Assembly (NCBI GenBank): GCA_028723525.1
Contig: JAQYET010000096.1
Coordinates: forward strand, 27,195 to 91,194
Length of the DNA: 64,000 nt
From: Prevotellaceae bacterium
Lineage (GTDB): Bacteria > Bacteroidota > Bacteroidia > Bacteroidales > Bacteroidaceae
Reading direction: 5' to 3'
Position numbers and translations under genes: made by a program. Below, piece by piece: positions 35,322 to 44,104 of the stretch; position 1 is the stretch's first letter; the number at the start of each line of letters is the position of its first letter. The notes under the pieces were generated by a model, which worked only from the letters and a program-made list of their open reading frames with translations, had not been told where the DNA came from and searched no databases.

Positions 35322-35359
35322 AATTAAAAGCAATGTCAGTAAAGACATTGCTTTTAATT
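35322..35359. terminator. 16-bp perfect hairpin between methylase and btuC
   Basis: Arms 35322-35337 and 35344-35359 are perfectly complementary (AATTAAAAGCAATGTC) around a 6-nt loop, ending in TTAATTT. It can terminate both the methylase (+) and the converging btuFC operon (-). It lies directly beside the right 20-bp repeat. Confidence 0.85.
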
Positions 35360-35361
35360 TA

Positions 35362-35381
35362 TGTAGGAAAATCCCTACTTT
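35362..35381. repeat. 20-bp direct repeat flanking the R-M island (right copy)
   Basis: Identical to 32591-32610. The last 7 bp overlap the btuC stop codon (35375-35377) and its final codons. Confidence 0.9.
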
Positions 35382-36394
35382 CTCTTGAACAATACCATTG
35401 CCACGATGGGCGCGCCGACCAGTGCCGTGACCGAATTGATTGGCAAAGCACCCTCGAAACCGGGCATGCGGGCGATGATGTTGCAGACAAGGGCGAGGGC
35501 AGAACCGGTGAGCATGGTTGCCGGCATGAGCACCCGGTGGTCGCCGGTGCGCCATATCGAACGGCAGAGATGCGGCACGGCAAGCCCGAGGAACATAATG
35601 GGTCCACAATAGGCAGTGACGATTGCCACGAGCACACCGCTGCAACCGATTACCAGAAGGCGTGAACGGCGGATGTCAAGACCGAGGTTGCGTGCATAGT
35701 CTTCGCCCAAAAGGAGCAGGTTCATGGTCTTCACAAGGAGCATGGAAAGCGGTATCAGCACTGCCATCAGGGTTACAAAGAGCCACACCTGACCGGCAGA
35801 GACTCTCGAGAAGCTGCCCAGTCCCCATACCACGTATGCCCGGAGGTCTTCCTCGGCAGCAAAATATTTCAGCACACCGATTATCGCCGTTGCCACATAT
35901 CCTATCATAACGCCGATGATGAGGAGCGTCACGTTGCCCTTGACCCTCTGCGCCACATAGACAATCAGCGACATCACGGAGAGCGAACCGATGATTGCTC
36001 CCAACGACAATGCCGCGTTCCCGGCTATGCCAAGGCTGCTCATCGCCACTCCTCCGATGCTTCCTGAGACGAGCACCATAAGTCCTACGCCGAGCGAAGC
36101 ACCGTTGCTGATACCCAGCACCGACGGTCCTGCCAGCGGATTGTGGAACACCGTCTGCATCTGCAGACCCGATATGGCGAGTCCGGCACCGGCAACCATA
36201 GCGGTGAGTGCCTGCGGCAGGCGCGATTTCATTATGATGTTCTGCCACACCATTGAGCTGTCGTCGCCTCCGGTGAGAATGTCCCACACGTCGGCAATGG
36301 GTATTTTCACCGTTCCGAGCATCAGGTTGACGAAGAACATTGCCACGATGACGAGCATCATAAGCAGGAAGAAACGGAAGTTTTTTTTACTCAT
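35375..36394 (-). CDS. btuC: FecCD/BtuC-type ABC transporter permease
   Basis: This 339-aa inner-membrane protein of the FecCD family has about ten helices. Conserved blocks are seen: GAGLAISGLQMQTVFHNPLAGPSVLGISNGASLG near the N-terminus, LLLGEDYARNLGLDIRRSR (the loop that contacts the ATPase) and AYCGPIMFLGLAVPHLCRSIWRTGDHR near the end. It would move a corrinoid, its precursor or a metal chelate across the inner membrane. Its start overlaps the btuF stop by 4 bp and it closes the corrin operon; the naming as BtuC rests on that context. No ATPase gene follows, because the R-M island is next. Confidence 0.88.
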   Translation of the reverse strand: MSKKNFRFFLLMMLVIVAMFFVNLMLGTVKIPIADVWDILTGGDDSSMVWQNIIMKSRLPQALTAMVAGAGLAISGLQMQTVFHNPLAGPSVLGISNGASLGVGLMVLVSGSIGGVAMSSLGIAGNAALSLGAIIGSLSVMSLIVYVAQRVKGNVTLLIIGVMIGYVATAIIGVLKYFAAEEDLRAYVVWGLGSFSRVSAGQVWLFVTLMAVLIPLSMLLVKTMNLLLLGEDYARNLGLDIRRSRLLVIGCSGVLVAIVTAYCGPIMFLGLAVPHLCRSIWRTGDHRVLMPATMLTGSALALVCNIIARMPGFEGALPINSVTALVGAPIVAMVLFKRK

Positions 36395-37527
36395 TCTATC
36401 AGTTTATAGTATTTCGGGGTATGGTCTTTCAACACTTCGGGGTGGAAAGCTTTGATGAAGTCTTTCAGCAGAATGTCCGGCTCCATAGCCGAGAGTTCGT
36501 TGAGCGGTGTATTGTTTATGTCGCAGCACACCACCTTTTTCTGCTTAAACGCCTTGAAGTCGGCATAGCGCGGGTCTTCTTCCGCGTGCAAGGCATAGGA
36601 AAAAGGCTCCTTCTCCTTGTTCTGTATTATCCAGAAATCGGCGTTCTCAGCCTTCGAATAAACCACCTCAAAGTCTATAAAAACTCCTCCTGTGCGCTCA
36701 TCGTCGAGCATGAAATACTGCCCCGCGGCATCATCCACTATCTCTGCGATGAAACTCTTGCCGCCCATAGCATACCAGTTGTCGCCGTGCATCTTCCCGT
36801 AAAGCACCCACGGCATCGTCTCATACTTGGGAAGCATCGCCTTGGTGTTGTTGTAGTTGCGCTCCACTTCTGCGAAAATGGCGTTTGCCTCGGCTGTCTT
36901 GCCTGTGAGAAGTCCCACAAACTTTATCCATTCTGCCTGTGCAAGGGGCGACACTTCCTCATATCCCATGTATGGAACAAGCGGCGAACCGGTGTCGCGG
37001 AGTTTGTCGAATCCTCCGCGTTTCGACAGCGATATGAGTATCACATCGGGCTGCACTGCCATTACCAGTTCCTCGTCGAAGTTTCCTTCCTTGCCAATCT
37101 TCAGGATGCGTTTGTCCTTGATGCGCTGTTTCAGGTCTTTGTCGAAGAGTCGTTTTGCACTCGCAATAGCCTTAACGAAGTCGAGAGCACCGAGTTTTAT
37201 GAACCCTCCGAGCTGCTGTGTCGTCATGCAGATTACGCTCTTCACCGGTGTTTCTATCACTGTGTAGCCTGCCGGTATTCCGTCGGGCGATGTTCCGCGT
37301 GGCACGAGTGCAAAGCGATGAACCGCCGAGGTGTCTGCTCCCTGCGGATTTTTTATCTCCAACAGCCGGAAGCCTTGTTTCTCTTCCACGCTAAACCCCT
37401 GTGCATATTTCAGACTAACTCTTGCCGTGTCGTTACCGTTTTCGGCATTGCCATTGCCGTTGCCTGTTGTCCTGCCGCATCCCACAAGTAATGCTGCGAG
37501 GAATGAGAAGATGATGATTTTCTTCAT
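36391..37527 (-). CDS. btuF: BtuF/FecB-type substrate-binding lipoprotein
   Basis: This 378-aa lipoprotein (FLAALLVGC, Cys at about 17, then a Gly/Asn-rich linker) has a class III periplasmic-binding fold. The N-lobe has VKSVICMTTQQLGGFIKLGALDFV and MAVQPDVILISL; a long linking helix (EWIKFVGLLTGKTAEANAIFAEVERNYN) joins the C-lobe. This family binds iron chelates or cobalamin. The position directly after cobK-cbiD (4-bp overlap) and before the permease suggests a corrinoid or cobalt-related ligand, but a siderophore is not excluded. The domain architecture is complete. Confidence 0.85.
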   Translation of the reverse strand: MKKIIIFSFLAALLVGCGRTTGNGNGNAENGNDTARVSLKYAQGFSVEEKQGFRLLEIKNPQGADTSAVHRFALVPRGTSPDGIPAGYTVIETPVKSVICMTTQQLGGFIKLGALDFVKAIASAKRLFDKDLKQRIKDKRILKIGKEGNFDEELVMAVQPDVILISLSKRGGFDKLRDTGSPLVPYMGYEEVSPLAQAEWIKFVGLLTGKTAEANAIFAEVERNYNNTKAMLPKYETMPWVLYGKMHGDNWYAMGGKSFIAEIVDDAAGQYFMLDDERTGGVFIDFEVVYSKAENADFWIIQNKEKEPFSYALHAEEDPRYADFKAFKQKKVVCCDINNTPLNELSAMEPDILLKDFIKAFHPEVLKDHTPKYYKLIE

Positions 37528-39338
37528 TTCGTTACGTTTTCTGATATTAAAATTATGTCTATATTGCCGTCGGGCAGCAGCGGGTCGCAGTGCTCATGGC
37601 AGTGTTTTATTATTACTTTCTCCAATCTTTGCATCTCTTCAGTGGTCAGAACCGACCACATTTGGCGAGCCATGTTGAGCCCTTCTATGTCTTTCTCCAC
37701 CTCTGCCTCTGCCAACATCTGCTTCAGGAAGTCGATGTTCATGGTCGTTTTGTGGCTGTGGGTGTCAAGTTTTCCCTCTGCCAGTTTCACCGCCTTGCCT
37801 ATCATCACTCCCATTGCCAGCCTTTCCACACCCAGTTTGCGGGCAATCTTTATCGTCTCACCGATGAAATTGCCGTAGTGTATGAACGCCTGTTCGGGCA
37901 GTTCGGGGTAGAGGGAGCGCATGAAACGCTCGCTTTTCGCCCCGCTGTTGATTACGATTTGAGGAGTGAGCAAGGGGCGATTTTGGTTGGTAACGGACAG
38001 ACCTACCGACATCTCTTTGCGTATAGAGTTAATCCAAGCCTCCGAAGAGAAGGGCTTGACGATGCCGCTCGTGCCAATGATACTTATGCCGTCAACCACT
38101 CCGATGCGCGGATTGAACGTGCGCTTTCCGGTCTCCCTGCCCTCGGGAACAGTGATTGTCAACGTCGCCGACACTCCTTCCGGCAGCAGCGGCAGCACGT
38201 TAAGGCGTATCATTTGCTGCGGAACTTCGTTTATAGCGGCACTGCCGATGGGCAAGCCCAGCCCCGGCAAGGTGACACGACCTACACCTTCGCCGCCTAT
38301 TATGTTGAGCGTTGAGGGGCGAGGAGGGAGAGATGAGGGGTGAGAGAGGGGTGATGTCAGGGGATGGAATACTATCGTTGCCACGATGTCAAGACCGTTG
38401 GTGATGTCGGGGTCGTCGCCTGCGGTCTTCGTAACGGTGGCAGAGTTTTCGCCGAGAGAGGTGACGCGCACCTCTATGTCCTCACCGTCGGGGATGCGCA
38501 CGCTCACCGTCTGCCGTCTCGTAATTGCTGCAATGGCAGCGGCAGTGGCACATGTGCCGGTGGTGATGCCGGTCTTCAGTTCGTAGAAGTCGGGCAATAT
38601 CTCCTGCGTTTTCAGGCGTAGTCCGTGCGGTCCGTTCACTCTCATGAACTTCACTTGCGCGGTGTCAACAGCCGGTCGCTTCACAACAAAGACGGCAATG
38701 CCTGCCTTTCGTGCCGCCTCCACTTTCTCTTCGAAGCCTCCGCTCTCGCCACTCTCCTTTGTTATTATGGCATCGGGGCGCAGTGTGTGTATCGTTGCCG
38801 CGGTGGGTTCGTCGTCATAGAACGTGAGATATTCCCTCGGGAAGCCGTTGCGCAGTGCCAAATCCACCGACGAGTCGCGGTTCAAGATGCGGAACCACGT
38901 GCGATGCCGCCTCCAGAAAGGTTTCAGTCTGCCTATCGTCTGCACTCCAGTGAGGGCGAGAAGTCGCTCCACGCCGCGGCGTTCCATTTGCTCCACGGCG
39001 TCGTTATAGTCCTCACACCATACCATGTCATCGCTCCGCGGAGGATATTGCCGCTCGTATCTTATCACCGGCAGTTGCTTCCTGCGCGCCGCCTCGATGA
39101 TGTTGCGGTGCAGATTTTCGGCAAACGGGTGTGCAGCATCAATGATAAGAGCAATGCCTTTCTCGTCGCAGAACTGCCCGATGGTGTCGATGTCCATTGC
39201 CCCGGTGGTGCGGACACCGTGCACGAGGTCTATTTCCTGCTCGCTTCCACGAGTGGAATAATAGAACGTCTTGCCCGCATCTTCGAGCGCAATGGCTGCC
39301 TTCCGCCCTTCAGTAGTGCCGCCGAAAACCAAAATCAT
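37524..39338 (-). CDS. cobK-cbiD: Fused precorrin-6A reductase (CobK/CbiJ) and cobalt-precorrin-5B C1-methyltransferase (CbiD)
   Basis: This 604-aa fusion has CobK/CbiJ at about 1-250 (MILVFGGTTEGRKAA; LLALTGVQTIGRLKPF; DAIITKESGESGG). CbiD is at about 253-604 (YELKTGITTGTCATAAAIAA; VIVTVPEGRETGKRTFNPRIGVVDGISIIGTSGIV-like region; IHYGNFIGETIKIARKLGV; MIGKAVKLAEG). CbiD methylates C1 of cobalt-precorrin-5B and CbiJ reduces cobalt-precorrin-6A, consecutive steps of the anaerobic B12 pathway. A Pro/Ser-rich stretch of about 20 residues (LTSPLSHPSSLPPRPSTLN) interrupts CbiD near residues 324-343. It starts 36 bp after cbiG-cobM, and its end overlaps btuF by 4 bp. Confidence 0.92.
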   Translation of the reverse strand: MILVFGGTTEGRKAAIALEDAGKTFYYSTRGSEQEIDLVHGVRTTGAMDIDTIGQFCDEKGIALIIDAAHPFAENLHRNIIEAARRKQLPVIRYERQYPPRSDDMVWCEDYNDAVEQMERRGVERLLALTGVQTIGRLKPFWRRHRTWFRILNRDSSVDLALRNGFPREYLTFYDDEPTAATIHTLRPDAIITKESGESGGFEEKVEAARKAGIAVFVVKRPAVDTAQVKFMRVNGPHGLRLKTQEILPDFYELKTGITTGTCATAAAIAAITRRQTVSVRIPDGEDIEVRVTSLGENSATVTKTAGDDPDITNGLDIVATIVFHPLTSPLSHPSSLPPRPSTLNIIGGEGVGRVTLPGLGLPIGSAAINEVPQQMIRLNVLPLLPEGVSATLTITVPEGRETGKRTFNPRIGVVDGISIIGTSGIVKPFSSEAWINSIRKEMSVGLSVTNQNRPLLTPQIVINSGAKSERFMRSLYPELPEQAFIHYGNFIGETIKIARKLGVERLAMGVMIGKAVKLAEGKLDTHSHKTTMNIDFLKQMLAEAEVEKDIEGLNMARQMWSVLTTEEMQRLEKVIIKHCHEHCDPLLPDGNIDIILISENVTK

Positions 39339-39374
39339 ACTTCAACCACGTTTATCTTATTATCCACGCAGGCT

Positions 39375-41135
39375 TCAATTCCTGAACAAGTGGCTGAAAT
39401 TCCGGTCGTACAGCAACGACGTATTGGAGCGGTTGTCTATCGCTTCGCCCACCACAATCATCGTTGTAAGCGTGAGGTCGTGACTCTTTACTATCTCTGC
39501 GAGGTTCTTCAACTTACCCCTGTATATCGCCTGATCTTTCCACGTGAGGTGGTAGCAGGCAGCAATGGGGGTGTCTTCGGGATACTCCTCAAGCAGCTGT
39601 GCCTGCACATCATCCACTATCGAGGCACTGAGGAAGATGCACATGGTGCTCTGCGAACGCGCCAGCAAGTGCAGTTTCTCCCGCTCAGGCATCGGTGTGC
39701 GCCCTTCGCCGCGTGTGAGTATTATCGTCTGACAGCGTTCCGGAATGGTGAATTGCGACCGCAGTTCTGCCGCAGCCGCGAGGAACGATGATATGCCGGG
39801 CGTGATGTGGTAACTCATGCCGTGCTCATCGAAGAACGCCATCTGCTCCTGTATTGCCCCGAAAATGCACGGGTCGCCGGTGTGCAGGCGCACTATGAAC
39901 GCGCCACGGTCATAGAAACTCTTCATCAGTGAGCACTGTTCGTCAAGGTTCATGTCTGCCGACGAGCGCACCGTGGCACCCTCCTTTGCGCAGAGAGTGA
40001 GTTCGCGGGGCACCAAAGAGCCTGCATACAGTATAAGGTCGGCACGCTCGAGCATCCTTCTTCCGCGCACAGAGACCAGCTCCGGGTCGCCCGGACCGGC
40101 ACCGACAATCTCGATATGCCCTCTACGCAGCCACCTTCTGCCTATTGCTGCGGCAACAGTGAAGTTGCTTCCTTTCTGCTTTTCTATCAGCATTTCGCCA
40201 CCATCGGCCAGCAGCAATGCCGCCGCCTCGCTCACACTTGGCGTACCGACGTGCTTCGCCACCGTTTCGCTTGGCGTTGGAACGTCAATCTCCGACAGCT
40301 GCGATGCGGTGAAAAAGGTGAAATCCTCACCGTCTGCAATCATCCGCCTAACCACCGGTTCGTCGCTTTTTATGTCTATCGTGGCATATCGGCACGCCTC
40401 ATCCATGATACCCTTTGCGGCTACAGCAGAGCGTATTCCGCTTATAACATCGTCTGCAGGGGCAGCCTGATGCGCCAGTCCTATGCCCACCGAAACGGCG
40501 CGCGGCACGAAACGCAGGCACAGCATGCCCTCGGGCACGGCTCGGCGGAACGGCGACACGATGATGCACAGCGCGAAACCTCCCTGCGAGAGTTCCTCCT
40601 CGCTGCCAACGATGGTGACATGCTCCGGCTTTGTTTCCTCCAGAAAGTCGGTTCCGCGGTCGCGAGTCTCAAGCCAGAGAGCCGTCGGCTGCCTGTTGAC
40701 AAAGGTGGTGATGATGTTGTTCATGGCATTGTCGGCAACCTCGCTCCACCCGAAGTCGGAGGCGATGGTGTCGAGAGCCCACAGTCCTTGGTTGTCGCTC
40801 TGGGTCGTGATCACCGGTCGCGCCCCAATCGCCGCAGCCACCTCGCGCGCCAGTCGGTTTGCTCCCCCCACGTGTCCCGACAGCACCGAAATCACGTTTC
40901 GCCCCATGCTGTCAACGCATATCACGGCAGGGTCGGTGTGTTTGTCGCCGATGAGCGGCGCGACAGTTCTCACACAAATGCCCATTGCACCAATGAATAT
41001 GAAAGCATCGCGCTCGTTGAAGAGCCGCGCAACGTCGCTGCGACCGGCCATGTCTATATCTCCGCCGACGGTCTTTTTCAGAGTTTCGGCAATGTTGTCA
41101 CCCTCCTGAGTGACCGTTATGATTGATATTCTCAT
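39375..41135 (-). CDS. cbiG-cobM: Fused CbiG hydrolase and cobalt-precorrin-4 C11-methyltransferase (CobM/CbiF)
   Basis: This 586-aa fusion carries CbiG at about 1-340 (FIFIGAMGICVRTVAPLIGDKHTDPAVICVDSMGRNVISVLSGHVGGAN, then SVGIGLAHQAAPADDVISGI). CobM is at about 343-586 with its SUMT-type AdoMet sites (EIVGAGPGDPELVSVRGRRML, LYAGSLVP, RLHTGDPCIFGAIQEQM, YHITPGISSFLAAAAEL). CbiG opens the delta-lactone of cobalt-precorrin-5A and CobM methylates C11. The ATG overlaps the end of cbiET by 4 bp, so the two are translationally coupled. Confidence 0.94.
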   Translation of the reverse strand: MRISIITVTQEGDNIAETLKKTVGGDIDMAGRSDVARLFNERDAFIFIGAMGICVRTVAPLIGDKHTDPAVICVDSMGRNVISVLSGHVGGANRLAREVAAAIGARPVITTQSDNQGLWALDTIASDFGWSEVADNAMNNIITTFVNRQPTALWLETRDRGTDFLEETKPEHVTIVGSEEELSQGGFALCIIVSPFRRAVPEGMLCLRFVPRAVSVGIGLAHQAAPADDVISGIRSAVAAKGIMDEACRYATIDIKSDEPVVRRMIADGEDFTFFTASQLSEIDVPTPSETVAKHVGTPSVSEAAALLLADGGEMLIEKQKGSNFTVAAAIGRRWLRRGHIEIVGAGPGDPELVSVRGRRMLERADLILYAGSLVPRELTLCAKEGATVRSSADMNLDEQCSLMKSFYDRGAFIVRLHTGDPCIFGAIQEQMAFFDEHGMSYHITPGISSFLAAAAELRSQFTIPERCQTIILTRGEGRTPMPEREKLHLLARSQSTMCIFLSASIVDDVQAQLLEEYPEDTPIAACYHLTWKDQAIYRGKLKNLAEIVKSHDLTLTTMIVVGEAIDNRSNTSLLYDRNFSHLFRN

Positions 41136-42364
41136 TTTTTTCTTGCTTTAAGAATGTTTATCGGGTGGTATAAATCTATTGCTACGCGCAGGGGCTGTTC
41201 CACGGTAAGTCCCGCTTCGGCAGCGGCATTGTTGAAAATCTCTATGCTGTCGCGCGGAATACGCGGGTCTGTCGTGGTCTCCACAGCCACGCAGTTGTAC
41301 ACTATCACCCCTCCCGGTGTCATCTCCCGCGCCGCCTTCAGTATTATTTCGCGCAGATGTCCGCCATGTCCGCCGATGAAAACGGCGTCGGGGTCGGGGT
41401 ACGCAGAGGTGTCGGCATCGAGGAAGTCGCCCATTGAGATGTTTATCCCCGGTGTCCCTAAGCGTCGCATATTGGTGTTTATGATGTCTTCACACTCACT
41501 CCTCGTCTCGAACGACGTCACGTGAAGTTGCGGGAATTGCTGCCTCGCCTCTATCGAAACCGAGCCGGTGCAGAACCCGATGTCCCACAGCGAGCGGCGA
41601 TGTTGCAGTTCGAGGGCAGCGAGGGTGAGGTGGCGTATCGGAGCCTTGGTTATCATCAGTGGTCTGCCGGGCAGCGAAAGAAACTCCGCATCGGGAATTG
41701 GAACCATTTTCTCGCGCTCGTTCACGGCAGTGATAATCACGCAGTTGGGCATGAGAGCCTCATATTCCGCAGCCTCTTCGAGCGAAAACGTGCCAACCCT
41801 CTCGCCGCTATCATTGCCCAGCAGTTCGCCGATGTGCATCACGTAGTTGTCGTAGCCGTATTCCAGCATGCGTCGCGCAATGGCAGCCGGTGTATGATTT
41901 CGGTCGGTGAGCACCCCAATCTTGGGCATCCTCCTTATCAATGCGGTGTCAAATTCGTGCCACGGGCGACCCGTAAGCGTCACCGTCTGCATGTCGTGAT
42001 ACGGCAGCAGCAGTCGGTGGGCAAGCGTTTGCAACGAGTTGAGCGTGGGCATTGTCTTTATCACAGCCCCCGGTATGCGCCTCTGTATGGTGGCAGCGAA
42101 GCCGAAGAAAAGCGGGTCGCCGGAAGCGAACACAACGATGGTGTCGCCTGTCTTCTCATATTCTGCAAACACATCGTCGAGCGGTACGGTGATGTCTATC
42201 CACCTCGCGCCTGCCGGGAGCAGGTGTGCCACGATGTCATGGTGACGCTTTCCGCCGGAGAAAACCCTGCCGGAGGCAATCGCCTGCAGTGCATCGCGCG
42301 ACAGCGACGGGTCGTGACTATCGTCGATACCTATTACTATATAGTCGGCTCTGCGTTCTGTCAT
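41132..42364 (-). CDS. cbiET: Fused cobalt-precorrin-7 C5-methyltransferase (CbiE) and C15-methyltransferase/decarboxylase (CbiT)
   Basis: This 410-aa CobL-type protein has the CbiE tetrapyrrole methylase at about 1-205 (YIVIGIDD, FASGDPLFFGFAATI, TMPTLNSLQTLAHRLLLPYHDM). A class I CbiT methyltransferase follows at about 215-405 (LWDIGFCTGSVSIEARQQFP as the AdoMet loop, DAVFIGGHGGHLREI, GGVIVYNCVAVET). They methylate C5 and C15 and remove the acetate carboxylate at C12. The start at 42364 was chosen because ATGA overlaps the cobJ-cbiC stop; a longer frame runs inside that gene. The CbiE start motif GxGxG is less typical here (VIGIDDSHDP). Confidence 0.93.
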   Translation of the reverse strand: MTERRADYIVIGIDDSHDPSLSRDALQAIASGRVFSGGKRHHDIVAHLLPAGARWIDITVPLDDVFAEYEKTGDTIVVFASGDPLFFGFAATIQRRIPGAVIKTMPTLNSLQTLAHRLLLPYHDMQTVTLTGRPWHEFDTALIRRMPKIGVLTDRNHTPAAIARRMLEYGYDNYVMHIGELLGNDSGERVGTFSLEEAAEYEALMPNCVIITAVNEREKMVPIPDAEFLSLPGRPLMITKAPIRHLTLAALELQHRRSLWDIGFCTGSVSIEARQQFPQLHVTSFETRSECEDIINTNMRRLGTPGINISMGDFLDADTSAYPDPDAVFIGGHGGHLREIILKAAREMTPGGVIVYNCVAVETTTDPRIPRDSIEIFNNAAAEAGLTVEQPLRVAIDLYHPINILKARKK

Positions 42365-43788
42365 ACGTCTCTGCCGGGCATTAACTGTTGCGCATCGTCC
42401 CATGCCAGTATGCTGTTGACCAGCGTTGCGGCAAGATTGCTTCCCCCCTTGCGCCCTTCCACGATTATCTTTGGCACGTCGCGGAACACCTTCACCATGT
42501 GCTTCGACTCGCACACGTGTACGAAACCCACCGGTGCGGCTATGATGCCGGCAGGCTTTGCCTTGTCCTGACGCATCAAAGAGCACAGTTCGATGAGTGC
42601 CGTGGGAGCATTGCCGAACACGAACAGCGCGTCGGGATGTTCCTCCACTGCCAGCCTGATGCCAGCCTGACTGCGCGTGATGCCTTTCTTCTTTGCCATT
42701 TCAGCCACGCGAGGGTCGGCAAGATAACACTTCACCTCAATCCCCATTCTGCTGCAAGCCGCCTTTCGTATGCCTGCGGCAGCCATTGTTACGTCGGTGA
42801 CGATGGTGTTGAGTCTGCCTTTTTCAATCTCCCCGAACATGCGCGGCACAGCCTCCTCGGTGGTGTATATTATATCCTCCATTGCGAAATCGGCACTTGT
42901 GTGAATGGCATGCAGCAAGGGCCAGAGGCGGTAGAGCGGAGCGTCGGGGTTGCTCATCTCGGAGCGTATGGTGCGGAAACTCTCCATCATAATCTCCTGC
43001 CCCACGCCCACTTCTTTATTTCCGCCGTCGCCTTCGGTATTCTCCTCGCGGTAATATCCTCGCGGCGTTATCATCGAACCGCCGTGGCAATAACTCTGGC
43101 TGTTGCCTATTATCACCACGGTGAACATGTCTATCTGTTCGGGGTCAAACTCTCCGAGTGTCGTTTGAAACACTTCCTCCTCCGGTCTGCCCGCCTGACG
43201 CACGTAGCCCACCGGTGTTTTCGGGTCGCGGTGCATGAGGAAAATCTCCTGAAGGCGGTAGAGTTGCCAGTAGCGGCCGTTGCTCTTGGGGTTATACACG
43301 GCAGTAACGAAGTCGGCTTCGGCAGCTGCGGTGATGCGTTTCTCTATCGTTGCCCACGGAGTCATGAGGTCGCTGAGCGAGATAACGCAGAAGTCGTGCC
43401 CCACGGGAGCACCGAGCAGCGACGCAGCCTTCTGGAAAGCCGAGATGCCGGGAAGCGAAACAATCTCGATGTCGGCATCGGCATACCGGCGTTTCATCTC
43501 GTAAATCAGCGGTGTCATACCGTAGATGGCGGCATCGCCGCTGCTTATCACCACCACGTGCTGCCCCTGCATAGCCATGTCGAATGCCTGTTGCGCACGG
43601 TCGCGCTCGCGTTTCATCCCTGTGTCTATGCACCGGCACCCCTCTTTCACATACTTCTCGATGAAGCGGAAGTAGTATTTATATCCCACCACCACGTCTG
43701 CCTCGCCGATACTCTTTATCACTGCCGGCGTGATGTCTGCCTCGCTGCCCGGTCCTATGCCTGCAACGGTAATCCTTGCCTTGCCCAT
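42361..43788 (-). CDS. cobJ-cbiC: Fused precorrin-3B C17-methyltransferase (CobJ/CbiH) and precorrin-8X methylmutase (CbiC/CobH)
   Basis: This 475-aa fusion has CobJ at about 1-245 (ITVAGIGPGSEADITPAV, VVGYKYYFRFI, VISSGDAAIYGMTPLI, VSLPGISAFQKAASLLGAP). CbiC is at about 268-465 (IMMESFRTIRSEM, RLWPLLHAIHTSADFAMED, TIVTDVTMAAAGIRKAACSRMGIEVKCYLADP, PAGIIAAPVGFVHVCESK). CobJ contracts the ring after C17 methylation and CbiC moves a methyl from C11 to C12. The ATG at 43788 was chosen because it gives the standard N-terminus; a longer frame is open upstream. It is the first gene of the corrin operon. Confidence 0.94.
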   Translation of the reverse strand: MGKARITVAGIGPGSEADITPAVIKSIGEADVVVGYKYYFRFIEKYVKEGCRCIDTGMKRERDRAQQAFDMAMQGQHVVVISSGDAAIYGMTPLIYEMKRRYADADIEIVSLPGISAFQKAASLLGAPVGHDFCVISLSDLMTPWATIEKRITAAAEADFVTAVYNPKSNGRYWQLYRLQEIFLMHRDPKTPVGYVRQAGRPEEEVFQTTLGEFDPEQIDMFTVVIIGNSQSYCHGGSMITPRGYYREENTEGDGGNKEVGVGQEIMMESFRTIRSEMSNPDAPLYRLWPLLHAIHTSADFAMEDIIYTTEEAVPRMFGEIEKGRLNTIVTDVTMAAAGIRKAACSRMGIEVKCYLADPRVAEMAKKKGITRSQAGIRLAVEEHPDALFVFGNAPTALIELCSLMRQDKAKPAGIIAAPVGFVHVCESKHMVKVFRDVPKIIVEGRKGGSNLAATLVNSILAWDDAQQLMPGRDV

Positions 43789-43934
43789 ATATCTGATAAT
43801 ATTGCTGTTTTGTTTTATCCCAAATCGGTCGTCAGACCACTTATGTACGCCTTCGATAAGAACGACACCCAATCTGTCGGGCAATCGAACACAATCAGTA
43901 CGCGCTCTAACTACCTACTTGGATTATCTGAATG

Positions 43935-43942
43935 CAAAAATA
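43935..43942 (-). promoter_or_regulatory. -7 box of the corrin operon
   Basis: The minus strand reads TATTTTTG (TAnnTTTG), giving a leader of about 145 nt before cobJ-cbiC. No B12-box (GCCACTG) or other riboswitch element was seen in that leader. Confidence 0.4.
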
Positions 43943-44104
43943 CAAAAAAAAGTTCAAGCATGTTTTATTTCACCAATCTTTTTTATCCGTAGCGTTGCGG
44001 GCATCGCAGATAATGGCGATAGCGTACGGAATATTTTGGCAAATATGCGCTTTCCGCCTTTGGTTTACGCCATAATGCTGCGCGTCCGGGCATGTTGCGT
44101 AAAG

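Noticed and set aside
32591-35381. Integrative element with attL/attR
   Set aside because: There is no integrase, transposase or mobilisation gene between the repeats; the direct repeats are reported but an integrative element is not claimed.
43789-43942. Second cobalamin riboswitch ahead of cobJ
   Set aside because: No GCCACTG box or other core element was found on the proper strand.
42388-43992. Long forward reading frame of 534 codons opposite cobJ-cbiC
   Set aside because: It is antisense to a clear cobJ-cbiC fusion, and its translation is Cys/His-rich with no domain. GC-rich third positions of the real gene keep the opposite frame open. The same applies to other long antisense frames such as 44092-45513 and 1813-3039.
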